Assembly: GCA_018828585.1 (NCBI GenBank)
Contig: JAHJVW010000073.1
Coordinates: 1-41,905, forward strand
Source: Bacteroidota bacterium
GTDB lineage: Bacteria; Bacteroidota; Bacteroidia; Sphingobacteriales; Sphingobacteriaceae
DNA: 41,905 bases
Reading direction: 5' to 3'
In this document: piece by piece, positions 33,337 through 41,778 of the stretch
How positions within the stretch are numbered: the first letter of the stretch is position 1
Layout: every line of letters begins with the position of its first letter
Notes under the pieces: model-generated
Seen by the model: the letters and a program-made list of their open reading frames with translations, nothing else
What the model was told of the DNA's origin: nothing
The model's database searches: none
Translations under genes and position numbers: made by a program

Positions 33337-33456
33337 TTACTTTCTACTTCTTGCTTCTGGGTAAGAGTTATAGGCCGGACAAAGTTTTTGAGAGCAAGCT
33401 GGTAAAATAGTTCCTACTAACATTACCGCTAAAACAATATAGATCACTTTTTTCAT
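33337..33456 (-). CDS. 39-residue lipoprotein
   Basis: Short gene found by reading the gap between the secreted protein and ribH. It runs ATG at 33456 to TAA at 33337, with signal peptide and lipobox MKKVIYIVLAVMLVGTILPA then Cys21, and a mature part of 19 residues (CSQKLCPAYNSYPEARSRK). Only one further cysteine. Small lipoproteins with a CPAY core are, as I recall, widespread in Bacteroidota; the function is not known. Confidence 0.8.
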   Translation of the reverse strand: MKKVIYIVLAVMLVGTILPACSQKLCPAYNSYPEARSRK

Positions 33457-33501
33457 TGCTGAATTTTTATTAAAGTTAAATATTATATCACTAATTATCT
33501 A

Positions 33502-33996
33502 TTAATCTTTTATGTCGGAACTTAACTGCGCCATCTTAATCGCGGTAATCGCAGCTTCGTCTCCTTTATTGCCATGTTTGCCACCCGCTCTATCTAAAGC
33601 TTGTTGCTGATTATCGGTGGTTAAAACGCCAAATATAACCGGTTTGGTATGCTTTAAACCTACGTTCGAAATTCCGTTCGCTACCGCATCACAAATAAAA
33701 TCAAAATGGCGGGTTTCTCCCTGTATTACACAGCCTAAACAAATTACCGCATCTAATTTTTGATGCGTTAGCATCAAGTCTGCACCAGAAATCAATTCAT
33801 AGCTGCCAGCTACTTCTACCGAAACAATGTTTTCTGCTGTTGCGCCATTCTTGATTAACGAATCGTAAGCACCTTTATAAAGAGCTCCCGTCACTTCAGC
33901 ATTCCAAGAAGCTACTACGATTCCGAAACGAAAAGGTTTTGCAGAAGGAACAGTGGTATGCGAGAAATCAGATAAATTCTTAAGTTGAGTGGCCAT
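33502..33996 (-). CDS. ribH: 6,7-dimethyl-8-ribityllumazine synthase
   Basis: 164-residue enzyme for the second-last step of riboflavin synthesis. The motifs are FGIVVASWNAEVTGALYKGA, VEVAGSYELISGADLML, VICLGCVIQGETRHFDFI with the catalytic histidine, and GNKGDEAAITAIKMA. Length is normal. No other rib gene is adjacent. A strong terminator-like hairpin stands 13 nt upstream of its ATG, directly behind the TPR gene, which leaves little room for a separate promoter. Confidence 0.94.
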   Translation of the reverse strand: MATQLKNLSDFSHTTVPSAKPFRFGIVVASWNAEVTGALYKGAYDSLIKNGATAENIVSVEVAGSYELISGADLMLTHQKLDAVICLGCVIQGETRHFDFICDAVANGISNVGLKHTKPVIFGVLTTDNQQQALDRAGGKHGNKGDEAAITAIKMAQLSSDIKD

Positions 33997-34008
33997 GGTA
34001 TAAAAATA

Positions 34009-34041
34009 AAAAAGGTTAGCTGTATTTCAGCTAACCTTTTT
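34009..34041 (-). terminator. Terminator or attenuator between the TPR gene and ribH
   Basis: AAAAAGGTTAGCTG (34009-34022) pairs with CAGCTAACCTTTTT (34028-34041), perfect over 14 bp. On the minus strand it is followed by a run of T up to the ribH start. The hairpin is 17 nt behind the TPR stop. Confidence 0.85.
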
Positions 34042-34058
34042 AAAATGTGATGATTTGA

Positions 34059-34733
34059 TTATAATTTTCCTTCTGCTCTGGCAATATACATATCGATATT
34101 GGTCGCTGTTGTGCTTTCAGGGTAATCAGATTTAATTTTTTTGTAGGTATCTACGGCAGATTTAAAATCTTTTTGCTCCTCGTAAACTAAGCCTAGTTTC
34201 TTTAAATAAATAGGAGCAGCGAATAGGTTATCACCCTTAGAAGCAGCTTTCTTAAAGAAAACAATCGCTTCATCGTAGTTTTTCATTTCTACGTAAGCAT
34301 CGCCAGCAGCACCTAAAGCTTCAGGAGCGATGATTGGATCAGCTCCACTATATTTAGTAAGATTATTTGCCGCTTTTTCATACTCACCTTTATTCAAATA
34401 AGCCACACCTAAGTAGTAGTAAGCTAAATTTGCTGATTTTGTATTGTCATATTCGTCAATGATTTTTTCAAATCCTGGGAAGTTTCCATCGCCTTTAATG
34501 GCTTTGTCCCAATCTTTTTGCTCCCAATATTGTTGCGCTTTGAACATTTGGTTGACCGCTTCAGTTTCTCTTGGTGCTAAATAAAAATACTGATAGGCAA
34601 AAAATAGTAAAATCAATCCGATAACTGTTCCTCCAATCACTAATAAGCTTTTTCTATTCTCCTGAATAAAATCACCCGTCTTCCCCAAAGAACCTGTAAG
34701 GTCTGATAATTGATCTTTTTGTGTTTTTGACAT
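34059..34733 (-). CDS. Membrane-anchored TPR protein (YfgM-like)
   Basis: 224 residues. Cytoplasmic N-terminus, one membrane helix at about 33-51 (SLLVIGGTVIGLILLFFAYQ), then tetratricopeptide repeats to the end (ANLAYYYLGVAYLNKGEYEK, DAYVEMKNYDEAIVFFKKAA, LGLVYEEQKDFKSAVDTYKK). Architecture of YfgM and of many Bacteroidota TPR proteins; probably a periplasmic scaffold or chaperone partner. Strong promoter upstream; terminator right behind it. Confidence 0.85.
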   Translation of the reverse strand: MSKTQKDQLSDLTGSLGKTGDFIQENRKSLLVIGGTVIGLILLFFAYQYFYLAPRETEAVNQMFKAQQYWEQKDWDKAIKGDGNFPGFEKIIDEYDNTKSANLAYYYLGVAYLNKGEYEKAANNLTKYSGADPIIAPEALGAAGDAYVEMKNYDEAIVFFKKAASKGDNLFAAPIYLKKLGLVYEEQKDFKSAVDTYKKIKSDYPESTTATNIDMYIARAEGKL

Positions 34734-34755
34734 TTTTTGGTTTTATTAAAGATTG

Positions 34756-34785
34756 CAAAAATAGTGTTTTCCTTAAAAACGGCAA
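34756..34785 (-). promoter_or_regulatory. Promoter of the TPR gene
   Basis: Minus strand TTG (34783-34785), exactly 19 nt, TATTTTTG (34756-34763). About 19 nt from predicted start to the ATG at 34733. Confidence 0.75.
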
Positions 34786-34919
34786 CCAATTAGTTAAAAT
34801 ATTATGAGATAGTTAAATAACGCCTCTATAAATCAAAGAAATGAGTTTTCTGCACATTTTTACTTTTATAAATGCCATTTATGAAATATAAAGCCAAGCA
34901 ATTTTTCTAAATTAGCCTC

Positions 34920-36023
34920 ATGTATCTGAAGAAAATCTCTCTGGTAAATTTTAAAAATTATGATGAAGCGGAGCTTGAATTTTCTGAAGGAGCCAATGCT
35001 TTCACCGGAAATAATGGAGCAGGAAAAACAAACTTATTAGATGCCATCCATTACCTTTCTCTTTGTAAGAGTTATTTTAATCCGATAGACAGTCAGCAGA
35101 TTAAACAAGGGCGTGATTTATTTCTGATACAAGGGGTTTTTGATAAGAATGACAGTGACGAAGTGATTTCTTGCGGTATCCGCAAAAACCAGAAAAAGCA
35201 GTTTAAAAAAAATAAAAAGGAATATCAACGATTGGCAGATCATATTGGTTTGTTTCCTTTGGTGATGATTTCTCCAAATGATGTGAGTTTGATTTTGGAT
35301 GGGAGCGAAGAGCGTCGGAAATTTATGGACACGGTGATCTCTTTAACTGATGCGAGATACCTAGACGAGTTGATCATCTATAACAAGACTTTACAAAACC
35401 GAAATGCGCTTTTAAAGCAAATTGCGGATACCGGTAAGTATGATCCCACTTTATTGGAGATTTTCGATGAGCAATTGATAAGGGCTGGGACCAAGATTTT
35501 TGAAAAGCGGAAAGCTTTTATGGCCGTTTTCACCGAGGTGTTTAATCAGCATTATAAATACTTAACGGATGAAGCCGAAGCGGTAAACTTAGTTTATGAT
35601 TCGCCCTTGTTGGCGGATGATTTCAGCAGCCTTTTAAAGAAATCGGTAGAGAAGGACCGTATCCTGCAAAGGACGACCCAAGGTATCCATAAAGATGAAT
35701 TGACATTCGAGATCCATGGGATGCCGATGAAGAAATTTGGCTCACAGGGGCAGCAGAAATCATTCTTGATTGCCTTAAAGCTGGCAAAATACAGTTTCAT
35801 TTATCAAGAGAAAAAGTTTAAACCAGTACTTCTGTTGGATGATATTTTTGACAAGCTGGATGATTTGCGCATCACCAAACTGATGAAGATGGTTTCAGCA
35901 GATGACTTTGGGCAGATTTTTATTACCGACACCAATGCTAAACGGGTCAAACATATTTTCGATGAAATAGGTGTAGCTTTGAAATCATTTCAAATTGACC
36001 AAAGTGTGATCCATCATGAGTAG
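34920..36023 (+). CDS. recF: DNA replication and repair protein RecF
   Basis: 367-residue SMC-like ATPase that helps load RecA at single-strand gaps. The Walker A is GNNGAGKTNLLDA (residues 30-42), the signature GSQGQQKSFLIALKLA, and Walker B PVLLLDDIFDKLD. The ATG at 34920 gives the usual MYLKKISLVNFKNY start. It overlaps the DUF721 gene by 8 nt, an arrangement common in Bacteroidota. Confidence 0.95.
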   Translation: MYLKKISLVNFKNYDEAELEFSEGANAFTGNNGAGKTNLLDAIHYLSLCKSYFNPIDSQQIKQGRDLFLIQGVFDKNDSDEVISCGIRKNQKKQFKKNKKEYQRLADHIGLFPLVMISPNDVSLILDGSEERRKFMDTVISLTDARYLDELIIYNKTLQNRNALLKQIADTGKYDPTLLEIFDEQLIRAGTKIFEKRKAFMAVFTEVFNQHYKYLTDEAEAVNLVYDSPLLADDFSSLLKKSVEKDRILQRTTQGIHKDELTFEIHGMPMKKFGSQGQQKSFLIALKLAKYSFIYQEKKFKPVLLLDDIFDKLDDLRITKLMKMVSADDFGQIFITDTNAKRVKHIFDEIGVALKSFQIDQSVIHHE

Positions 36024-36306
36024 AACCAATGACAAAACCCTAAAGGAGGCCATGGATCAAATGCTCAAAGTTTATCGGTTAAAAGGTAAATATGACGAGA
36101 CTTTTGCCGTTTCCTCTTGGGAAGAAGTGGTAGGAAAAGCAGTGGCTAACCGAACAAAAGAAATCTTTATCCGAGATAAGAAGCTCTTCTTAAGAATAGA
36201 ATCGTCTGTGGTAAAAAACGAACTTAAAATGATGCGCACCCAAATTATGCAAAACCTCAACGAAAAAGCCGGAGCCGAGGTGGTATTAGAAATGATTTTT
36301 TTATAA
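36016..36306 (+). CDS. DUF721 (DciA-like) protein
   Basis: 96 residues with the DUF721 core (TFAVSSWEEVVGKAVANRTK, LFLRIESSVVKNELKMMRTQ). DUF721 includes DciA, the loader of the DnaB helicase in bacteria without DnaC, and the coupling with recF fits a replication role. The exact role in Bacteroidota is inferred. Confidence 0.85.
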   Translation: MSRTNDKTLKEAMDQMLKVYRLKGKYDETFAVSSWEEVVGKAVANRTKEIFIRDKKLFLRIESSVVKNELKMMRTQIMQNLNEKAGAEVVLEMIFL

Positions 36307-36335
36307 TTCGCCTTTTAACTCAAGAAAACCCTGCC

Positions 36336-38126
36336 TCAAGTGGTCGCCAATTGTAGGCCCTGTATCCGAAGTTCTAATTCATTTAACTGTTCCAACATTT
36401 GCGCTTTAAAATTACTTTTTAGGGTGGCGATATTAGGGTATAAGTTACGATAATAGCTAATGCCATTTAACAACTCTTGTTTGAATTTCAGGAGTGACTG
36501 CTGTTTCTTTTTATTGATCTCACTCACCTGATTGCTCATATCTTTATTTAAATATTCGACATATAATTGCAGCTCTTTAATGAAGAGATGTGGCCTACTG
36601 ATCCCTTCCAGTAAATTCAGTTCCCCGTAAATATGTTTCACCATTTCTTTTAAAGTAAATATTCTTTTAAAAAAGGCCGTATTGGGACCCGGGCAAATGG
36701 CAACCGCATGATTTTCTCGGGGGTTGAGAGCCTTATTTTTTATGAAAAAAGAATTGACCAAACCCTCGCACAGACAAAGTTTCTCGGTAACGCGGTCAAA
36801 TTCTTGTTGATAGATTTCTGCTGGCAGATTGGAGCTTTGCAGTGCTTTGATTTTTAAGTTTTGGTATTCTCTGGAGGCGACACAAATGGGTTGGTCGGTA
36901 AATTCGGTATTGGATACTAAGAATTTCTTAACGCAGGGGCTGCCTGGTCGGCCTTTTGCAATTCGCTGCAATCTTTGTTGCTCCGCGGAACTCTTACTAA
37001 AATTATTAAAAGGAATCCCCAATGGAGAGGCGCCACTGATGTAGAAATCCTTTTCATCTGCGACTGCTAAATCTGCTAAAGTCTCTGGGTCCACATTTGT
37101 GGCTTCGGGGACCAATAAAAACGGACTACCCCAACCTACGGCATCCAATTGATAGTGGTTCAATAAAAAGTCATGTTCCTCCGCAGTCCCCACCCCTCCC
37201 TGAACACTGATTTTGAGGTCGGGTGCAACAGCGATGTTAAAGCCCTTCATTATTAAGGCATTTTGGTAAAGTGCAAAAAGCTCCAAAATCATCTCTTGTC
37301 TTTTAGCTTTAAATTCTTCTAAAATGGGTCCAAGTAAAAATCCTTCTGTCGCGAAAGCATGTCCGCCGCAATTCAAACCCGATTCTACCCTAAATTCCGA
37401 GACCCAAATCCCTTTTTTTGCCAGAAACTTAGCCTGAATAAAAGCCGATCTAAAATCAGATACTTTGAGGATCACTCTTTTCTTGAATTGCTGTTCTGCA
37501 TCCGGAAGGAATTCTTTAAAAACCTCCAAGTAGCTGTATAATCGGGGATTCATCCCAGCCGACAGGATCAAGGAAGCGTTTAAGTTGCTTTGCGCAAAAC
37601 CTCTTAAGGCAGCCATGGCATCATTAAATTCTTCCGCCAAAGCTACTCCGTCTGGTGCATAATTGGTTTTGTCCACTTTAGCCATGATGTTTACATCAAT
37701 AGCGCCTTTGGTCATCTTTGCCTTTAAAGTAGTCTGTAAACGAAGTTTTTCTGCCGCATCTGCAACGGCTAACATTTGTTGGTATTCCTGTTTTAATGGA
37801 GCATCCTCGGGTAATAAATCAAAATAACGGCTAAGGTCAGTATCGGGGTCAAAAGCTTGTGTTTTGAGTGCTTCGAATTGCTGATCGACCATTTCATCCA
37901 CCATATTGAGGTAAGCAGTGATGCGTTTAGCCCTACTATCGACTTCATTTTTAGGGATAGGCAAGTAGGCGGTATCTGTATCTTTTGCATGAAGCTGATG
38001 TGCCCGATCAATAACTTGGTCATCTACAATAGAAATGACAGAAGATATCCCATAACGAGCAACTTTTAAAGGGGTATCAATGGTGTAACCTAGACCTAAT
38101 ACAGGGATATGGAAAGTATGACTCAT
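36336..38126 (-). CDS. Large conserved protein, possible FMN/TIM-barrel type, unknown function
   Basis: 596 residues with no signal peptide or membrane helix. Glycine-rich loops are VLGLGYTIDTPLKVARYGIS near the start, KVSDFRSAF (221-229), RVESGLNCGGHAF (246-258) and SVQGGVGTAEEHDF (307-320). These resemble phosphate-binding loops of FMN TIM-barrel enzymes such as nitronate monooxygenase, a weak likeness only. Cysteines occur at SPCVKKF, QPICVASREY, KLCLCEGL and AICPGPN and could hold a metal or cluster. The last 100 residues are coiled-coil-like. It runs convergent to recF/DUF721 and has its own unit. I do not recognise a named family. Confidence 0.6.
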   Translation of the reverse strand: MSHTFHIPVLGLGYTIDTPLKVARYGISSVISIVDDQVIDRAHQLHAKDTDTAYLPIPKNEVDSRAKRITAYLNMVDEMVDQQFEALKTQAFDPDTDLSRYFDLLPEDAPLKQEYQQMLAVADAAEKLRLQTTLKAKMTKGAIDVNIMAKVDKTNYAPDGVALAEEFNDAMAALRGFAQSNLNASLILSAGMNPRLYSYLEVFKEFLPDAEQQFKKRVILKVSDFRSAFIQAKFLAKKGIWVSEFRVESGLNCGGHAFATEGFLLGPILEEFKAKRQEMILELFALYQNALIMKGFNIAVAPDLKISVQGGVGTAEEHDFLLNHYQLDAVGWGSPFLLVPEATNVDPETLADLAVADEKDFYISGASPLGIPFNNFSKSSAEQQRLQRIAKGRPGSPCVKKFLVSNTEFTDQPICVASREYQNLKIKALQSSNLPAEIYQQEFDRVTEKLCLCEGLVNSFFIKNKALNPRENHAVAICPGPNTAFFKRIFTLKEMVKHIYGELNLLEGISRPHLFIKELQLYVEYLNKDMSNQVSEINKKKQQSLLKFKQELLNGISYYRNLYPNIATLKSNFKAQMLEQLNELELRIQGLQLATT

Positions 38127-38805
38127 GTTATTTTATTTAATCATCGCGAAGTAAGTCATCCTCCTTTAAATAGAATATGACGGAAATCACAATTCCGAGA
38201 TTTGACATAAAAATTAAGGAATTGGTATTCAACAAAAACAAGGTATTTCGCTAAGCTTATCCTATACTCATCCTATAGTTAAGCTATACTTGGTCATTAT
38301 TAGGGATTAAATGGGCAAATGGTTGATAGTAGATGGTGCATGGTCAATGGATAGATTGGTAGATGGATAAAAGGAATTTAGTTGTTTAGCAGTTTTTCCA
38401 TTGGATAGGTGCCCCCCGTCTGCGAGGGTTGCAGGCGGTTTTCCATACTGTCTATTTTGACCTCATACCAGTACTGATTCGGTGATTTAAATTTCTAATA
38501 GAAATAAAGCCAAACAAGATATTTATTGAAGCTTATCCTTTTACCATCCTATTACTACGCTATCACGCTGTGATCAGTTGGTTTAAAGTCTCATCCTATA
38601 GTCCCGAGCTATCGGGATCGGATGAGGGCAGAGCGTGGCGATCTGTAACCGACGGTATGGTTGGTTTTAACAAACAGATTGCTTCGTTATCTAACTCGTC
38701 CTAACATAAGTTAACAGCAATACAACTAAGAACGCTATGGATTGTAAAAAAGTGATTTCAGCAAAAGATTTTATATATTTATTTTATTAAATCTTAAATA
38801 AACCT
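38127..38805. repeat. Repeat-rich noncoding region upstream of the 298-residue gene
   Basis: 679 nt without an ORF. Related motifs recur: AAGCTTATCCTATACTCATC (from 38253), AAGCTTATCCTTTTACCATC (from 38529) and CTCATCCTATAG at 38267 and 38590. A nested hairpin is at 38590-38626 (CTCATCC/GGATGAG outside, TCCCGA/TCGGGA inside). A GC-rich hairpin at 38416-38438 is CCGTCTGC/GCAGGCGG. Around 38320-38370 there is an ATGGT-rich stretch. These look like dispersed Bacteroidota intergenic repeats; no promoter match was clear. Confidence 0.6.
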
Positions 38806-39702
38806 ATGGAAAGATTTTTTTACGACTGGTTCGAAATAGTGGAAGAACAAAGCGATAAAAATGTTGCTATTCTTGCGATCAATGATGTAGAGTTACATAT
38901 AGAAGTAAAGGATCCCAATGGGTTTCTGGTGGTAAATGTGAATAAGATCCCAGCGGAGCTTAAACCTTTTATAGACCGTGATAGCGTAGCTCCTATAGTT
39001 CCATTTCGTTATCGTAATAAAGTATTATTACAAAACAATAAGTTAAGTAAGTATTTGGCCTTAGCAAAAGCTTTTAAAGAGCATTATAGTGGTGATTTTG
39101 AATATGTTGAAGTGCTTTTTAAAAGAAAAGAGGAGGATAATCCATCTCTAGTGGAACATCCTCTAGACCTAAAAAATTTAGATAGCTTATTAGGAAATGC
39201 ACCACTCTTTAGCTGTTGGGAGAGTTTCAGAACTCAAGATAATAAAGGAGCTGTAGCGCAATTGGTTATAGAGGCAGAAAAAGTAATGAATGATAAGTCT
39301 ATTAAATTAACAGATGATCATACGGTTGTAAATGCCAAAATGTTTGGCAGCTTTATAATGACACTTGAAATAAAAATTTTTTTAGCAGTTATTCATGCCT
39401 GGCTTAAAAATTTTCAAAAAGCCAGAGATCTTATGGCCTCTACGGGAGTTGCACCCATGCGTTTTGGTTCAATGGCGACCATAGTGAGGTACTATCTTGA
39501 AATGCTGATGGTTTATGAGCAAGCGTATTTTTTGGCTGATTTTTTTTCGAATGAAATGCTTCTTAAGACTTATCTTACCCATTACGAAATTTATAAGCAA
39601 GATTTTTTAGATCCTGATTTTGTTTGTACCCGCATTCAACAGGTAAGCGTTGTACGCCAACGTATGGAAGATTTTAGGGAAAGAGATGCTTACGACAGCT
39701 AA
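38806..39702 (+). CDS. Hypothetical protein, 298 residues, no recognised family
   Basis: Long, uninterrupted frame with normal amino-acid composition for this genome. N-terminal part beta-rich (NVAILAINDVELHIEVKDPN, VAPIVPFRYRNKVLLQNNK), C-terminal two-thirds mostly helical (AKMFGSFIMTLEIKIFLAVI, MATIVRYYLEMLMVYEQAYF). Two cysteines, no signal peptide, no clear membrane helix. It stands alone between two long noncoding, repeat-rich stretches, with no operon partner. Such isolation suggests an acquired or lineage-specific gene. I do not know its function. Confidence 0.75.
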   Translation: MERFFYDWFEIVEEQSDKNVAILAINDVELHIEVKDPNGFLVVNVNKIPAELKPFIDRDSVAPIVPFRYRNKVLLQNNKLSKYLALAKAFKEHYSGDFEYVEVLFKRKEEDNPSLVEHPLDLKNLDSLLGNAPLFSCWESFRTQDNKGAVAQLVIEAEKVMNDKSIKLTDDHTVVNAKMFGSFIMTLEIKIFLAVIHAWLKNFQKARDLMASTGVAPMRFGSMATIVRYYLEMLMVYEQAYFLADFFSNEMLLKTYLTHYEIYKQDFLDPDFVCTRIQQVSVVRQRMEDFRERDAYDS

Positions 39703-40359
39703 GCAATGCTCATACAAAATGAAAATGAGCCATTATTTCGAATTTGTCATCCGCTTAAAATAGACAAGGCATCAGAGATTTTTCATTTCGTTTTTGTGGA
39801 CTTATTGGATCATAATCTATAGTGATGGACTGTTTTGAGCTATTTGGTGGAATAGACTTCATCACCAGAAAAATTACTCATAGTTCAATGTCATTAGGTT
39901 AAAATATTTTTATTTCCCTTCATTTCGACCAGTGGGAGAAACGTATTTAATCGTAGCTAAAACGCACAAATAGTTGATCATTCCATATAAACATCTTGCT
40001 TGTGAGACCTCTCGTTACCTCGAGGTGACGAACGTTTTTTAAAATAATGACATTAAACCGCTATTATCGGAATACAAACCTAACCTATTCATATTCGTTA
40101 AAAAAGTTAGTGAATCACTACAAGGGAATGTCTGCTTGCCAGACAGACCTGGTCATGTGGTTTCACTCTCTACCATCACACGATGGGATAAATCCTCATT
40201 CATCTAGTTATAATTTATAACCGCAGTTTATAGGAAACGGAAGAGCATTTAGCGAAATTGAGGTGTTTTTTAAAAGGCAGGAATTGCTGGAGGTGATTTC
40301 GAATGTGTTCTTTGACATCTTGAAAGGATAGCTGTTTCGTACAGCTAAATTATCAATAA
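39703..40359. other. Repeat-bearing noncoding region with an ORF remnant
   Basis: 657 nt. A 168-bp imperfect inverted-repeat element spans 39887-40054 (AATGTCATTA at one end, TAATGACATT at the other, TTAAAA/TTTTAA inside, and a 10-bp palindrome ACCTCGAGGT at 40017-40026). Near 40127-40143 is TGTCTG-N5-CAGACA, and a 15-bp palindrome GTTATAATTTATAAC follows at about 40207. From about 40223 to 40332 the plus strand is open and reads GRAFSEIEVFFKRQELLEVI then SNVFFDILKG and a stop, likely the end of a lost gene. A TGTTCTTTGACA at 40306-40317 resembles boxA but is inside this remnant. Confidence 0.5.
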
Positions 40360-41724
40360 CTACCCAGCCACCGCAGGTAAAAAAACAAAAAAGCTAGATC
40401 CTTTTCCGACGGTACTTTCGAAGCTGATGCTTCCACCTTGTCGTTCGGAAAATTCTTTACATAAGGCTAAGCCTAAGCCTACTCCTTTTTCATTATTGGT
40501 GCCGTATTCGGGTTGTGCTTTGATGGTAAAAATCTTTTCCTGCTTCTCTTTCGGAATTCCTTTTCCATTGTCCATCACCACAATCTTACATTCGTTATCA
40601 ATCACTTCGGCTTGGATATGGATGGATCCACCATTTGATGTGAATTTAATGGCATTACTAATTAAGTTTCGGATCACCAGTTGTAACATGTCTACATCAG
40701 CCAACACTACAATGGCTTCAGGAATTTGGTAGTTCAGTGTGATTTCTTTCTTTGCGGCGTGTATTTTCTCCATTGCCATCGTATTGGATAAGGTATGGAG
40801 AAGATTGACTGGTGTGAGGTGAACCTTAGCACCATCCATTTGTGATTTTGACCAATTTAACAAATTGGAAAGCATCTCCATGGCATTGTTGGTAGAAGTC
40901 AGCAAAGTTTTCTCCATCCCCATACGCTCCATACTGCCCAACTCATACTCATTGAGCAGTTCCAAATAGTTTTGGATATTGATGAGTGGGGAACGGAGGT
41001 CATGTGAGATGATGGACATCAACTTGTTTTTCTCTAGGTTACTTTGTTCTAGTTGATCTCTCTGCAATAAAATCTGTTCATTATTGGCGATCACCACTAA
41101 AGTCTTTTCTTCAGTTAATTTTCGCTCTCGATCGTAACTTTGTTTGATGAAGGTGATGATCACATAAACCACAAATACAGGAATTGGAAATGCGGTTATC
41201 CGATCTATAAACTGACCTTTGCCAGCAGTAAAAGGATGTTGTATCAGAGAAGGATATTCATATTCGATAAAATGGATAATAAAAAAGCAAATTAAATAGA
41301 TGACTAGCCATTTAGCATGTTGCCTATATGGAGTGATGGCTAAAACCAATAAAAGATAAACCGGCCAAATTAAATCGGTAGAACCATCAATACCAGAATT
41401 TGCAAAATAATTGACGCCAAAAATCAGGATACCCATGAAGCCGAAGGCAATGTTACTATGTGCTTTCCCAAAAAATCTAGATTGGTAGTATTGATAAGCA
41501 TAAAATATTCCAAATAATAATGTTGAAACGGAGGCAACATAAAGACCAGAAAATAAATTGTAGGGAGTGTATATAATAACTATGACAAATAAACAAAGGG
41601 TAATGGAATGGAATATGCGACTTTCTAAAGAAAAATCAGAGGGACGACCAATTAATTCGGGCCAATAAGTGCCTATCCCTTTGAAAGAAGGCTTGTTGGG
41701 AATATGAGGTTTGTGGTCTGGCAT
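40360..41724 (-). CDS. Membrane sensor histidine kinase
   Basis: 454 residues. About six membrane helices fill residues 35-195 with no large extracellular domain, then a linker coiled coil, HisKA with the H-box MSIISHDLRSPLINI (His241), and HATPase with N-box NLISNAIKFTSNGG, G1 VMDNGKGIPKE and G2 KGVGLGLALCKEFSERQGG. It is a full-length kinase. No response regulator is adjacent within the window, so it is an orphan here; it may signal to a distant regulator. It is followed on the minus strand by noncoding DNA. Confidence 0.92.
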   Translation of the reverse strand: MPDHKPHIPNKPSFKGIGTYWPELIGRPSDFSLESRIFHSITLCLFVIVIIYTPYNLFSGLYVASVSTLLFGIFYAYQYYQSRFFGKAHSNIAFGFMGILIFGVNYFANSGIDGSTDLIWPVYLLLVLAITPYRQHAKWLVIYLICFFIIHFIEYEYPSLIQHPFTAGKGQFIDRITAFPIPVFVVYVIITFIKQSYDRERKLTEEKTLVVIANNEQILLQRDQLEQSNLEKNKLMSIISHDLRSPLINIQNYLELLNEYELGSMERMGMEKTLLTSTNNAMEMLSNLLNWSKSQMDGAKVHLTPVNLLHTLSNTMAMEKIHAAKKEITLNYQIPEAIVVLADVDMLQLVIRNLISNAIKFTSNGGSIHIQAEVIDNECKIVVMDNGKGIPKEKQEKIFTIKAQPEYGTNNEKGVGLGLALCKEFSERQGGSISFESTVGKGSSFFVFLPAVAG

Positions 41725-41778
41725 CTAAAAATAAATGATGTAGCCTTGGTAAGACTTATTCCTTAATGTAAAATTAAA

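Noticed and set aside
40306..40317. boxA-like TGTTCTTTGACA as a sign of a lost rRNA operon or CRISPR leader
   Set aside because: No rRNA or repeat array is near, and the motif is inside a short protein-like remnant, so chance is the simpler view.
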